A stretch of DNA of 64,000 nt from JBJKRF01 sp046704785 (GTDB taxonomy: Bacteria; Chloroflexota; Anaerolineae; Anaerolineales; Villigracilaceae), in the NCBI GenBank assembly GCA_046704785.1, contig JBJKRF010000088.1, positions 9,662 through 73,661 of the forward strand, written 5' to 3'. Under the pieces are notes generated by a model. The model searched no databases. It saw only the letters and a program-made list of their open reading frames with translations, and was not told the DNA's origin. The position numbers and the translations under genes are program-made. Shown one piece after another: positions 43,149 to 52,773 of the stretch (position 1 is its first letter; every line of letters starts with the position of its first letter).

Positions 43149-45923
43149 TTACTCTTCCTTCTCCTGCTTCAGTTGCACGACAACCTCCGCATTTGGAAGC
43201 ATTTTCCCTATCTCTTCGACCGTTGTCCGCAAGATGCTTTCGACGTTGATCGATGAAGTAATGCGATTGGCTACATTGCCAATCGTTCGCTCACGCTCGG
43301 CAAGGCGCTGGGTTTCTGTGTACAGACGGGCGTTTTCGAGCGCAACTGCCAGACGATTTGCAATGTCCTCGATCAGCCCCACCGTTTCTTTTGAGATCGC
43401 ATTACTCGAGAAACGGACGTTGATGGCGCCGATGACCTGTCCGCGCAGTTTGAGCGGCACTGCGACTATTGGGATAACCTCTCCGTCATCGTTTTCTCTT
43501 TGGACGATGACGGTTTTCCCATTCTCCAACGCGTCACGACTTTCTGGTGAGTAGGATTCCAATGAGACAATGTGCATACCGTCGAAATGGTAGCCAGTGG
43601 ACGTATCTTCCTGATTTTGGAATATCTTCCAACTGCTCATCGTGAATTGTTGGTAAAGTTGTTCGGTTTGAAGCCGATTCTTTTCCAGGGCTGCTGTCTG
43701 TCTCGCATATTGAATGGCAAGCGCGAGTTGGTCAGCCAGAATTTGTAGCGAGGCGATGTCTTCTCCGGTAAAGGCTTCGGGTTCCTGGCTTTGAATGTCG
43801 AGAACGCCAAAGGTGATTTCGTTGACCTTGAGCGGAATGGCGATCTCAGAGTGCGTGTCTGGTAGAAGCGGATTGTAGAGGTAAATGGCGTCAGTATTCG
43901 TGTCTAGTGTGACGCGCACCTTGCCTGATGCGGCCGCATACCCTACGATGCCGCCCGTTTGCCCAAGTTTGAAGCGCTGCTTTTTCTTTAGCATCTGTCG
44001 ACCCGCTTCGGTGGGCGAAGCAACCAGAACGACATATTCTTGTTGTTCGTCAAGCATGAAAACTCCCACGTGATCGAAGCCAAAGCGTTCTAAAATCAGG
44101 TTCGCTGATTGATTGAGCAATTCATCGGTCTCATGTGAACTGGTTGCGTTGTGTGCCACTTCGGCAATCACCCGCAAACGGGTGGTCTGCTTTTGCAAAT
44201 CTGCTGTTCGTTCAGTGATGCGCTGCTCCAGGTTGCGAACCGACCCTTGGATCTCGCTTGCCATGGCGTTGAATTTAGAGGCCAGAGCGCCGATTTCGTC
44301 CTGGCGTTCCATTTCAAAGCGTGTTCCCAACAGCCCGTTGGTAAGCGCCGTTGCTTTGGCGCTAAGCTCGGTGATTGGTTCACTAACCGAGCGGGCTGCT
44401 ACAAATACGAGCATAAAAGACATCAGGAGGGTGAAAAGGCCGACGAACGAATTGACAAATAGCAGTGAGATTGTATTGCGTAGAACTTCTCCCTGGTTGA
44501 TTTCAGAGACCAGAGTCACCTGGAGGGGCGCAATCCATGTGTAAGTTCCGAGCACTGTCGTGTTGTCGTAATTTCTGTAGGTTCCCTGGCCGTTTTGGAC
44601 GTGTGAGACGATAGCCTGTTCCGTCGCAAAAGTTTTTACTTCTCGATTTCCCGCTGCAATCTCTGTAAGTGGGAAATAATCTGTGCCGACCAGATAGGTA
44701 TCTGGGGAGATGCCGAGGCCTGTTTTTGCAGCTATCACTTGACGGATTGCATCGAAACCGGTTCGTACTGCCAGTACCCCCTCAAACGTGCCATTCTGGT
44801 AAAAGGTCTGACTCGCCAGTAGGGAGGTGTCGCTCGCACCTGGAAAAGTTGGTTCTACCGTGAAACTCTGGTTGGCGCGTGCGCGCTGAAAAAACGATTG
44901 TGTTGAAAAGTTCTTGTCTTCATCCTGATCTGTTGTCGAGAGCACAACTTTGCCGTTCTTGTCGAGCAGCATGATCTCGCTGTAGGTCGAATCCTGCGCC
45001 TGGAGCTGAAGAAAATAGGAATGAAGCGCGCTGTAATTGTCTTGATAGGAGGCCACGTCTGGTTGGTTGTTGAACAGGAAATCCGCGTGCGCTCTTATCG
45101 CAGGGTCGCTCATGATCGCTGTTGTTTCGCGATTGAGATTCGTAAGGATGTCGTTGATTTGTGTTTGTTTTAGGGTGGTTACACTTTGCAGTTCTTTGAA
45201 GGTCGTCTGTTGATCGTGGAAGAAGCTGGTGAGGGTGCTGATGAATAATGTTGAGACTGCTGATATGATTGCAATAAAAGCGAAGGTGGCGATCAACCTG
45301 GATGCGATCGTCTGGAATGATACATTCGCAGTAATCACAATTAAGACGATCAGTGCGACAAAGATCGTAATATAGATCGTCAACCCTGCCATGGGCGTAA
45401 GCGAGTTGAGCTGCAGGCGGGAGGTTCCCAGGTGGTTGTCCAAATTGCTGACCGCGACGGCGGCTATAATCCCCAACAACAGGGCATAGACTCGATAGCG
45501 TACTCCCACGCCGCGGTGTAGGATCAGGGTGATACAGGGCACCACGGCGAGCGTGATAACGAACCAAGTGATCCCATACCAGAAGAAAATCTGTGCCGCG
45601 CCCCCGATTACGTTCAATGTGACGATAATTGCGGCAACCTGCTCATATTTCTCTCGACGAAAATAACCGAACAAGGGCAGGTGAAGTACCCCTATCAGCA
45701 GGGAGACGCCGCCGACCATTAGGAGACGCGCATCGGGAGTATCCAAAAAGCCGCCTAGAGCCAGCAGGTATACCAACAAGAAGCCGACGAAGTTGAATCC
45801 CAGCATGATCGGCATAAAAGCCAATGTTGCATAGAGCGTACGGTACAGGCTTTTCTTGCTCGGAGATAATTCCGGCTTTTCAACAGGTAAGTTGAAGTAT
45901 TGGAATGAACGCGTAGAATCCAT
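43149..45923 (-). CDS. Membrane Cache-HAMP-GAF sensor without output domain (paralogue)
   Basis: 924 residues, same architecture as the downstream paralogue. N-terminal multi-helix block, extracellular Cache-like region (about 245-480), transmembrane helix, HAMP (about 510-560, SEPITELSAKATALTNG), GAF (598-730), degenerate GAF (with LYQQFTMSSWKIF...GYHF) and C-terminal stub (874-924). The extracellular regions of the two paralogues differ much more than their GAF parts, so they probably bind different ligands (inference). No kinase or other output domain. Gap to the next gene is five bases. Confidence 0.85.
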   Translation of the reverse strand: MDSTRSFQYFNLPVEKPELSPSKKSLYRTLYATLAFMPIMLGFNFVGFLLVYLLALGGFLDTPDARLLMVGGVSLLIGVLHLPLFGYFRREKYEQVAAIIVTLNVIGGAAQIFFWYGITWFVITLAVVPCITLILHRGVGVRYRVYALLLGIIAAVAVSNLDNHLGTSRLQLNSLTPMAGLTIYITIFVALIVLIVITANVSFQTIASRLIATFAFIAIISAVSTLFISTLTSFFHDQQTTFKELQSVTTLKQTQINDILTNLNRETTAIMSDPAIRAHADFLFNNQPDVASYQDNYSALHSYFLQLQAQDSTYSEIMLLDKNGKVVLSTTDQDEDKNFSTQSFFQRARANQSFTVEPTFPGASDTSLLASQTFYQNGTFEGVLAVRTGFDAIRQVIAAKTGLGISPDTYLVGTDYFPLTEIAAGNREVKTFATEQAIVSHVQNGQGTYRNYDNTTVLGTYTWIAPLQVTLVSEINQGEVLRNTISLLFVNSFVGLFTLLMSFMLVFVAARSVSEPITELSAKATALTNGLLGTRFEMERQDEIGALASKFNAMASEIQGSVRNLEQRITERTADLQKQTTRLRVIAEVAHNATSSHETDELLNQSANLILERFGFDHVGVFMLDEQQEYVVLVASPTEAGRQMLKKKQRFKLGQTGGIVGYAAASGKVRVTLDTNTDAIYLYNPLLPDTHSEIAIPLKVNEITFGVLDIQSQEPEAFTGEDIASLQILADQLALAIQYARQTAALEKNRLQTEQLYQQFTMSSWKIFQNQEDTSTGYHFDGMHIVSLESYSPESRDALENGKTVIVQRENDDGEVIPIVAVPLKLRGQVIGAINVRFSSNAISKETVGLIEDIANRLAVALENARLYTETQRLAERERTIGNVANRITSSINVESILRTTVEEIGKMLPNAEVVVQLKQEKEE

Positions 45924-45928
45924 GTCGT

Positions 45929-47620
45929 CTAAGGGTGTCTTTCCTTGGGTTTCGGAGCAGTTGAGTCTTCGGTTGGGGAAACGAACACAGCTACGTCGGA
46001 GACTTCGGGCAGCCGTTGAAGTTCACGGACTGCATTCTGGAGCAATGTATTCACATCGAGCGAATGGCTGAAACGGCCACTGATTTCATTGACGATTTGC
46101 TCTTTCGAGGCCCGTCGTTGTGACTCTTCCAAAAGCCGCGCATTTTCCACAGCCAGGGCAACCTGCGTGGCGACTTTTTCTGCCAGCTCTTCTTCGGTGG
46201 TTGTCCAATCGGCTTCTGCGTGGGCACGTTTGAGTGTGATGGTACCGATCCGCTTTCCACGTAGAATAATAGGGATTGCGATGGCGTAGCCGGCAGAACT
46301 TTGTGTTTCGATTGGATGTTCGGCGGGGGTGGTGCCCAACGGAGTATAGGTATAGCCCCATGAACTCTTCCCGACCCGACGTTTCCAGGCGTTTGCCGTA
46401 TTTTGAGCGTTCAAGGCTTCGAGCGACTCAAGGGCGCTGCGGCTTTCCTCGATCAGGCGCGCGTTTTCGATGGCAAGGGCTACCTGATCGGCCATGGTTT
46501 GCAACGTATAAACGTCATTGGTGGAGAAGGCGTTGCGCGCCCTCGACTGAATGTCGAGCACGCCGATCAAGCGCCCCTGTACCGTCAGCGGGAGGGCAAC
46601 TTCCGAATGGGTGTCCGGAAGATCGGGATTGTTGAAGAATACTGCGTCCACGCCAACATCCTGCGCGATGCGCGGACTCTTCTGAAAAGCGGCATATCCT
46701 ACGATCCCATGCCGTCCGATCTCTTGACGGTAACCGCGCTCGATCATTTGCTTACCACCCGAGGAGGAGGCCGCTTGCAAAATGATATTTTCCCGTGAAA
46801 CGTCTACCAGGAAGATCCCGGCGTGATAGTATTCGAACAACTGACCGATTTGCTGGACAACGGTGTTTAGAAGTTCTTTCAAGTCGCGCACTTCGACGGC
46901 TGCACGTACCACCAATGCAGCCGCTTCCAGTTGGGTGGCATGCTTGTTGAGTTCCGCAATCTTTTCGTTGGCATGCTCCTCCCGGTTGCTGTGAATCGCT
47001 TGCAGTTCCCGATTGGTTTGTTCGAGGTCGTGTAGGCGTCGCTTTTCGGTGACGTTGCGGTACACGACAGCGATAAGGAGAGCCAGTGAGACGAAGAAGA
47101 TAAGACTGGCGTCGCTTTGTGCATGGAGAACCGAATAACTGGGATGAATACTGGGCAGGTAGAAGATGCCGCCCAGGTTTGCTGCCATGAAGAATATCAG
47201 CAGCCATGTCGAGAGCAGCATGGAGGCCATCAAGGTCACGATCAGGGTTGCAGTTGCGAGAATCTCTGTTCCATTCTGCGAGGCAGTGTTGGTGACCACC
47301 AGGAAGAAATACACAGAGGCCAACAGGCCAAGCATGCCGATGAAGGCACCCAGGTCGAAATATTTTGTCCGTGATAGACCGTATCCCAGGATAAGCACAG
47401 CGATCAAAATCGGGCCGCCTACTTTTGCCAAGGGGAGGGTGTCGGCACTTCCCACAATAACAAGATAATGCAGCAGGCTGATGAGGATGAGTGTCAGCAC
47501 AAATCCTGCCGAAAGTTGGGCCTGGCGACGTTCGTGGATTCCCACCACTGCGTCAGAAGGTGTAAACAACAGGGCGAGAGCCTGCTGCGAGAAATCGTTG
47601 GTTTGTGTTTGATCGTTCAT
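45929..47620 (-). CDS. Membrane GAF-domain sensor without output domain
   Basis: 563 residues. An N-terminal helical membrane block (about 30-195), coiled coil, GAF (about 247-390, with AIENARLIEES at the end), degenerate GAF (to about 497, with AWKRRVGKSSWGYTY) and a C-terminal stub (about 500-550) followed by a short basic tail. No catalytic output domain. It is the same family as its operon neighbours, with a shorter membrane part and no Cache region. The gene ends five bases before the next start. Confidence 0.85.
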   Translation of the reverse strand: MNDQTQTNDFSQQALALLFTPSDAVVGIHERRQAQLSAGFVLTLILISLLHYLVIVGSADTLPLAKVGGPILIAVLILGYGLSRTKYFDLGAFIGMLGLLASVYFFLVVTNTASQNGTEILATATLIVTLMASMLLSTWLLIFFMAANLGGIFYLPSIHPSYSVLHAQSDASLIFFVSLALLIAVVYRNVTEKRRLHDLEQTNRELQAIHSNREEHANEKIAELNKHATQLEAAALVVRAAVEVRDLKELLNTVVQQIGQLFEYYHAGIFLVDVSRENIILQAASSSGGKQMIERGYRQEIGRHGIVGYAAFQKSPRIAQDVGVDAVFFNNPDLPDTHSEVALPLTVQGRLIGVLDIQSRARNAFSTNDVYTLQTMADQVALAIENARLIEESRSALESLEALNAQNTANAWKRRVGKSSWGYTYTPLGTTPAEHPIETQSSAGYAIAIPIILRGKRIGTITLKRAHAEADWTTTEEELAEKVATQVALAVENARLLEESQRRASKEQIVNEISGRFSHSLDVNTLLQNAVRELQRLPEVSDVAVFVSPTEDSTAPKPKERHP

Positions 47621-47626
47621 CGAAAA

Positions 47627-49192
47627 TTACTCATCTTCCAGTTTGAGTTCGATGCCGGCTTCAGACACATCCAGCGCATGACCGAGTTCTCTGACAGCCG
47701 TTTCCAAGATATTGTCCACCGAGCTGGCGGACCACAGTTTTTGAATGATCGAGGACGAGAGTCGTTCTCTCAGGGCGGACTGCTGACTCTCTTCGATCAG
47801 GCGGGCATTTTCGAGAGAGATAGCCACCTGGGTGGCTAACGCTTCGACCCAGGCCTGATCATCTTCAGACCATTCGTCACTCGTTTCAATCGAGATTTTT
47901 CCAATCTTTTGGTCGCGCAGATTCAAATCGATCTGGACTTGTTGCGGTTCGACTTCGCCTGGTTCTCGAGTGGCTTGTATAGCTGAATATTCGAGTGTGG
48001 TCGATTTCAGCTTATCTTGCCACGAAGTAGTGATGTATTGGCGATTGGCCAGGCGCAACTCTTCGAGAGAGTCGTTCATTTGTTGGAAGAGACGTGCATT
48101 CTGAATTGCAATCGCAACCTGGTTAGCCATGCTCTGCAAGGTCGAGATGTCATCGGGGTTGAAATCCCCTTCGCGCGCCGAATGGACATCGACCGCGCCG
48201 ATAATGGTGTCGCCCACTAACAGCGGCAAGGCGATCTCGGAACGTGTGTTTGGCAAGAGGGGATTGTTGAAGTGAACAGGCGTTTCGCCAATGTCCAGGG
48301 CGATTTGAGGTTCTTTCGATGTAATGGATGCCGTAACGGGGTCGTTCTCGCCAATTTGCAGGCGATACCGCTGTGATTTCTGGACCTGTCCGGCTTTTCC
48401 GGTGGCGTCCCTCAGCTCAGCCCATCTTCCGTTATCAGCAACCAGGAAGATCGCTGCATAATAATAGCCGAGCGAGTCGGTGATCAAATTGACAACTTTG
48501 CTGATCAACTCGTCCGGGTCCAGAATGGAATTAGCCACGCGAGTCACCTCGTGTGTCGCTTTTAATTGTGTGGTGCGTTGCGCAACGCGCGCTTCCAACT
48601 CAGATTGCAGCGCGCGCAGTTCCTCGTTGGTTGCCACCTGCGTATGTACTTTTTGTTGGGCAGTGCGAACGGCTTCGTTCAAACGTCGTACCAGGGCGCG
48701 CTGGATAAACGTCGATCCCAGGATCAGAACCGCCAGGATGATTCCATCCGTCAACGTGGTGAATTGTGCCAGATAGGTGTTGAGCGACCCGTTGGCCTCG
48801 CTCAACCCGATGATAAGAACGGCGATGGCGCTGAACACGCCGAAGAGTGTGCCACCTCCTTCGCCCAGGAAAAGTCCGGCTACCAGGATGGCAGCGCTGA
48901 ACCCGAACGAAATCGGATTGCGGATGCCGCCTTGATAGACGAAGGTCACAATCAGGGCGAAAAGCGTCACAGGCACCGCAATTTGACCGATGAACAGCGT
49001 GCCGCGATACGCAAAGAAGAGCGCAATCACCAAAAGGCCGATCAACACCAGGATGATCCCGCGGTTCACCGGGCTGCCAGCCAATTGAAATACCACCGAA
49101 CCCAAACTCAACACGATCATGGTACCCAGCACGGTCATCACCATGTTGCGATTGAGGTTGGCAGAGAACGTTTTCTTGAAAAATTCCTTCAT
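47627..49192 (-). CDS. Membrane GAF-domain sensor without output domain
   Basis: 521 residues from ATG 49192; a TTG at 49210 that overlaps the preceding stop is an alternative start (527 residues). Membrane block to about residue 165, coiled coil, GAF (about 225-370), degenerate GAF (with YITTSWQDKL...LEY) and C-terminal stub (about 480-521, ending LDVSEAGIELKLEDE). No kinase, cyclase or DNA-binding domain. The N-terminal helices are similar in pattern to those of the 583-residue paralogue. Six bases separate it from the next gene. Confidence 0.83.
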   Translation of the reverse strand: MKEFFKKTFSANLNRNMVMTVLGTMIVLSLGSVVFQLAGSPVNRGIILVLIGLLVIALFFAYRGTLFIGQIAVPVTLFALIVTFVYQGGIRNPISFGFSAAILVAGLFLGEGGGTLFGVFSAIAVLIIGLSEANGSLNTYLAQFTTLTDGIILAVLILGSTFIQRALVRRLNEAVRTAQQKVHTQVATNEELRALQSELEARVAQRTTQLKATHEVTRVANSILDPDELISKVVNLITDSLGYYYAAIFLVADNGRWAELRDATGKAGQVQKSQRYRLQIGENDPVTASITSKEPQIALDIGETPVHFNNPLLPNTRSEIALPLLVGDTIIGAVDVHSAREGDFNPDDISTLQSMANQVAIAIQNARLFQQMNDSLEELRLANRQYITTSWQDKLKSTTLEYSAIQATREPGEVEPQQVQIDLNLRDQKIGKISIETSDEWSEDDQAWVEALATQVAISLENARLIEESQQSALRERLSSSIIQKLWSASSVDNILETAVRELGHALDVSEAGIELKLEDE

Positions 49193-49206
49193 GGGCCTGG
49201 GCTCTT

Positions 49207-51405
49207 TCAACGACTCTTTCCGGGATTCGACTCGTCGATGTTGACTGCTATGTGTGCACTTCGGACGCCGAGCGACCGGCTCAACTCGTCTGCCGCGATG
49301 GATAGAATTTTGTCGGGGCTCGTCGTGCGGCGGATTTTGCTGGTAATTTCGTACAGCAGGCGTTCGCGTTCCACCTGCTCGCGGAATTGTTCCAACAGGC
49401 GCGAATGCGCGATGATAGCTGCCAGGCTGCCGGCCAGTGTTCCCAGCATTTCCTCATCGTTTTCGGAATAGGCATTGGTTCGCGGGCTTTCGACGTTCAA
49501 CACCCCGAGCACCTCGTTCCGATAAATAAGCGGGATCGCCAGCTCGGAGCGGACCTTGGCGTTGACGGCGATGTAGCGTGAATCCTTGGTTGTGTCGTTC
49601 ACGCGTAGCGCCAGACGATGTTCGGCCACCCATCCGGTGATGCCCACACCAAAAGGAATCTTGAGTTTTGCCGACTCTTCGTTGGGATAACCAATCGAGG
49701 AGCGCACCTCCAGGGTTTTTTGCTCTTTGTCGGCCAGCAGAATCGCGATTTGATCGCCGCCCAGCGTAACCTGCAATCCTTGCACCGCGCTGTTTAAAGC
49801 CTCTTCGATCGACGTGCTGGAAGCGGCAGCCGTCGTTACGTGATGCAACAAACGATGTTGGGAAAGCCGCTCCTGGGCCTCGGCAAACAACTCTGAGTTG
49901 ACGACGGCTACGGCGAGTTGGTCTGCCAGGATTTGGAGAATTTTTGTGTTCTCTTCTGAAAATGCGTAAGGGTGTGTGCTCTGTACGTCCAACACGCCTA
50001 AGACGCGTTCGCCGACCAACAAAGGAAGGCAAGCCTCGGCTTTGGTCTCTGGCAGGAGCGGATTGGCGTAATAGTTTGGGTCACTGCTGGTTTCATTGAC
50101 TACCAACGGCTCTTTGTTTTTGGTCACGTACCCCACGATGGAATGCGAGCCGACGGCCAATTTGTGACCGGCGCGTTTCATTTGGGCGCCCGCCTCGCCG
50201 GTTGCCTCGCGTATCACGGCGAACTCGTCGAGTTGGTCCAGCAGGAAGACGGCAGCGTGATAAAAGTCGAAACGTTCTCGCACGAGGTCGACGGCTTGTT
50301 GCAGGAGATTGTCCACGATCAACGAACTGGATACCTCACGCGAAATTTCTGCAACCGTCTGAAGGCGTACGGCTCGCTGTCGTTCCTCTTCGAGCAGGCG
50401 AATGTTATAGATGGCGCCGGCAGCCTGTGCGGAGAGGGAGATGATCAGGCGCAAGTCATCTTGCGTGAAGCGCCCTTCTTGTTTGAATTCTTGTACAACC
50501 AGCGCACCGATCGCTTCGCCGCCCACGATGAGCGGACAACCCATCCACGATTTCGCCGATTGGCTGACGGCTTTGACGCCCAGGGCGCGCATACGTCGCT
50601 CGGTATCCTCGACGATCATCAGGGGTTGGCGCGTGCGGATCAGAATTGAGATCAGGCCTTCGCCCAGCGGGAAGGGATCGTAAGAAACCGTCCTTTTCCC
50701 TTCCTCTGCAAAGGGAATCTGGATCGACTCGGTTTGCGGGTTATAAAGGGCAATGGCAAAACTGACTTTGCCGATGGTGGTTTCTATTTTTTGATGCAAG
50801 ATGTCGTAAAGGCTCTTGAGATCATTGACCGACGACATCGTCTGACCGGCCTCTGAGATGGCTTCCAATTCACGCAGACGTTGCTGGATGGCGTGCGCCG
50901 CCTTGACGTTTGCCAGCGCGACGGGAATAGTATCTGCCAGATGAACCAACGGACTGGTGCTCTCGTTTTCCAACGGTTGGTCTGGCGTGGCCCCTACCAG
51001 GATAATACCCAAAGTGACCACATCCTGCTCTACTGGGAAAACCATGTAGCGGTCACAGTTGGCTTCCGTTAACACCTGGATGATGGCTTCGGGTAAAGAG
51101 GCTTGGTTGACTGCTCCCGATAAAATACCTTTTGAAAAGAATTGTGCGATGTCTGCCGGGGAAAGCTCGATTTGTTCTGGGGCGGACTTGACGTTCCTTT
51201 GAGTTCCACTATGATAGATGCCCAGCTTCGTCAGACCAAAATCATCCACACTGTAATAGCCCGTGAGATAAGGGCTGTTACGCAGGGCATCCTGGATTTT
51301 CTGGTAAACCTCTTTTTCCGTTTTGGCCCGAAATACCGCGTAATTCGCTTCGTGTGACTTGATAATTTGAGAGGGATGGATCGTGGCCTGTTTCGTCTCA
51401 CTCAT
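49207..51405 (-). CDS. Soluble multi-GAF protein without output domain
   Basis: 732 residues, no transmembrane helix. A degenerate N-terminal GAF-like region (about 15-180), three GAF domains (about 190-345, 350-515, 525-685) and the same C-terminal stub as the membrane paralogues (about 690-732, ERERLLYEITSKIRRTT). It is the cytoplasmic member of the output-less sensor group. A TTG codon at 49210 overlapping its stop may start the next gene. Several GAFs keep the NARLF-type C-terminal helix. Ligands are not predictable. Confidence 0.85.
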   Translation of the reverse strand: MSETKQATIHPSQIIKSHEANYAVFRAKTEKEVYQKIQDALRNSPYLTGYYSVDDFGLTKLGIYHSGTQRNVKSAPEQIELSPADIAQFFSKGILSGAVNQASLPEAIIQVLTEANCDRYMVFPVEQDVVTLGIILVGATPDQPLENESTSPLVHLADTIPVALANVKAAHAIQQRLRELEAISEAGQTMSSVNDLKSLYDILHQKIETTIGKVSFAIALYNPQTESIQIPFAEEGKRTVSYDPFPLGEGLISILIRTRQPLMIVEDTERRMRALGVKAVSQSAKSWMGCPLIVGGEAIGALVVQEFKQEGRFTQDDLRLIISLSAQAAGAIYNIRLLEEERQRAVRLQTVAEISREVSSSLIVDNLLQQAVDLVRERFDFYHAAVFLLDQLDEFAVIREATGEAGAQMKRAGHKLAVGSHSIVGYVTKNKEPLVVNETSSDPNYYANPLLPETKAEACLPLLVGERVLGVLDVQSTHPYAFSEENTKILQILADQLAVAVVNSELFAEAQERLSQHRLLHHVTTAAASSTSIEEALNSAVQGLQVTLGGDQIAILLADKEQKTLEVRSSIGYPNEESAKLKIPFGVGITGWVAEHRLALRVNDTTKDSRYIAVNAKVRSELAIPLIYRNEVLGVLNVESPRTNAYSENDEEMLGTLAGSLAAIIAHSRLLEQFREQVERERLLYEITSKIRRTTSPDKILSIAADELSRSLGVRSAHIAVNIDESNPGKSR

Positions 51406-51470
51406 AGATTTGCTCTCGGATCGTATAGCGGAACGATTTGATTGGAATTCCTATGATTAAGGGGAAGAAT

Positions 51471-51509
51471 GAGGGGTTTTGGACAAACTTTGTTTGCCCA
51501 AAACCCCTC
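51471..51509. repeat. Long near-perfect hairpin between the REC gene and the multi-GAF gene
   Basis: GAGGGGTTTTGG and CCAAAACCCCTC frame an inner ACAAAC/GTTTG, giving an almost complete 39-nt palindrome in the 199-bp gap. On the minus strand it is followed by ATTCTTCCCC, a poor T-run. It may partly terminate transcription after the two REC genes, or protect the RNA from decay. Confidence 0.55.
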
Positions 51510-51604
51510 ACTTATTTCCTCGCCAAGAGAAACCTCGAAGAGCCAGATACAGGTAGATGAAAGACGTGCATGTCCGTAACGTAAAATCTGTCTCGCTCTC
51601 TTTT

Positions 51605-52084
51605 TCATCGCTCCTCGTAAGGAATCTCCCAAACGGCGTCGCCATTCAAGATACGGCGGATCTGGTCAGGAAACTTGTCTGGGTCGAGGGGTTTACCCAG
51701 AAAGCCGTTGAATCCTGCGCCCCGCGCCTTGTTCATTTGTTCGAGGCTTGCTTCAGCGGTGACGGCGATAATGGCAACGTCTTTTAGGCGGTCGGATGCC
51801 CGGATTTTCTTCAATGCCCCATATCCATCCTCATAGGGCAGACGGATGTCCATCAAAATCAAATCCAGGCGTGGCAGGGTATCGGCATACTCGACGACCT
51901 CATATCCAGAGGTCTTCCATTCGCAGTGGATACCCATAAACCCGAGTAGACGAGCAATCAATACAAAATTGGAAACATTATCTTCAACAACAAGAACGGT
52001 GGTGTCTTTCGCAATACTTTTGCGTCCTTGTTCGCCAGAGGGTGGGGTGCTGGAGTTGTTGTCTTGGCTGCTCATAGTCATCAT
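51605..52084 (-). CDS. Single-domain response regulator
   Basis: 159 residues. A receiver domain from about residue 28: VVEDN, phospho-acceptor D79 (LILMDIRLPYEDG), T in IIAVTAEAS and K in FLGKPLDPD. A 25-residue polar N-terminal tail and a short C-terminal tail, no output domain. It is the DivK/Spo0F style of shuttle receiver. It overlaps the preceding REC gene by four bases. It probably takes phosphate from a histidine kinase and passes it on or binds a target (inference). Confidence 0.9.
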   Translation of the reverse strand: MMTMSSQDNNSSTPPSGEQGRKSIAKDTTVLVVEDNVSNFVLIARLLGFMGIHCEWKTSGYEVVEYADTLPRLDLILMDIRLPYEDGYGALKKIRASDRLKDVAIIAVTAEASLEQMNKARGAGFNGFLGKPLDPDKFPDQIRRILNGDAVWEIPYEER

Positions 52085-52461
52085 CTCTTGAGAAATCGTT
52101 CAATTTGAGAGCCAATCGTATCGATGTCGATCGGCTTTTGAATATATCCATCGCAGCCAGCTTCTAGTGAGCGCTCGCGATCCCCTTTCATCACATTGGC
52201 AGTCAAGGCAATAATAGGTACCATGCCCAGGTCAGGCAGACTACGAATGTGCGCGGTCAGCGTGTAGCCGTCCATTTCTGGCATGTTGATATCCATCAAA
52301 ATCAAGTCTGGCCTCAATGTTTTCAAAGCCTCCAGTGCATCCGATCCGCTCGAGGCTTCCACTACATCGTATCCTTCTGAGTTGAGCACACGATGAATCA
52401 GCATTCTGTTGTCAGGATTGTCTTCAACATAAAGGATCGTGGAACGTTGATTATCACTCAT
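52081..52461 (-). CDS. Single-domain response regulator
   Basis: 126 residues from ATG 52461, chosen over an in-frame ATG at 52515 because AGAGG lies just before it. Receiver only: YVEDNPDNRM, phospho-acceptor D57 (LILMDINMPEMDG), T in IIALTANVM and K in YIQKPIDID, like DivK-type regulators. It is the first gene of the large signalling operon and overlaps the second REC gene by four bases. Confidence 0.9.
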   Translation of the reverse strand: MSDNQRSTILYVEDNPDNRMLIHRVLNSEGYDVVEASSGSDALEALKTLRPDLILMDINMPEMDGYTLTAHIRSLPDLGMVPIIALTANVMKGDRERSLEAGCDGYIQKPIDIDTIGSQIERFLKR

Positions 52462-52704
52462 TGCCTCTTGATAGCTCCATCTCAATTTTATCAGCTTGCG
52501 GAGTCTGGTCGACATAACAGCAACCTTACAATAGTATATAATGTCGCGACCCGCTGTCCTATGTTTGTATAAGAGAGATTATACAGCTTTCTCTGGCTGA
52601 TTGTTGTCAAGGTTCTTAAGAATTTTCACGAAAATAAGGAAAATAGACCTATTGGCGCAAAATGCTTTCTCCTCCCGTTGATTTTTAGAAACCCTTGCGG
52701 AGTC

Positions 52705-52733
52705 TTGACAGAATTTGCTACTATGAATACACT
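52705..52733 (+). promoter_or_regulatory. carA: Promoter of carAB
   Basis: TTGACA (52705-52710) and TACACT (52728-52733) with a 17-bp spacer. The leader to carA is about 225 nt. A small ACTTGCG/CGCAAGT hairpin (52731-52755) lies at the start site. Confidence 0.75.
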
Positions 52734-52773
52734 TGCGCCCAATGTATACGCAAGTTTGCTTGTCTAGCCAATG

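Noticed and set aside
24515..52461. Kinase domains in the GAF proteins at 38.6-51.4 kb
   Set aside because: No HELxTPL-type H-box or N/G-box was found in any of the six; the degenerate GAF and stub fill their C-termini.
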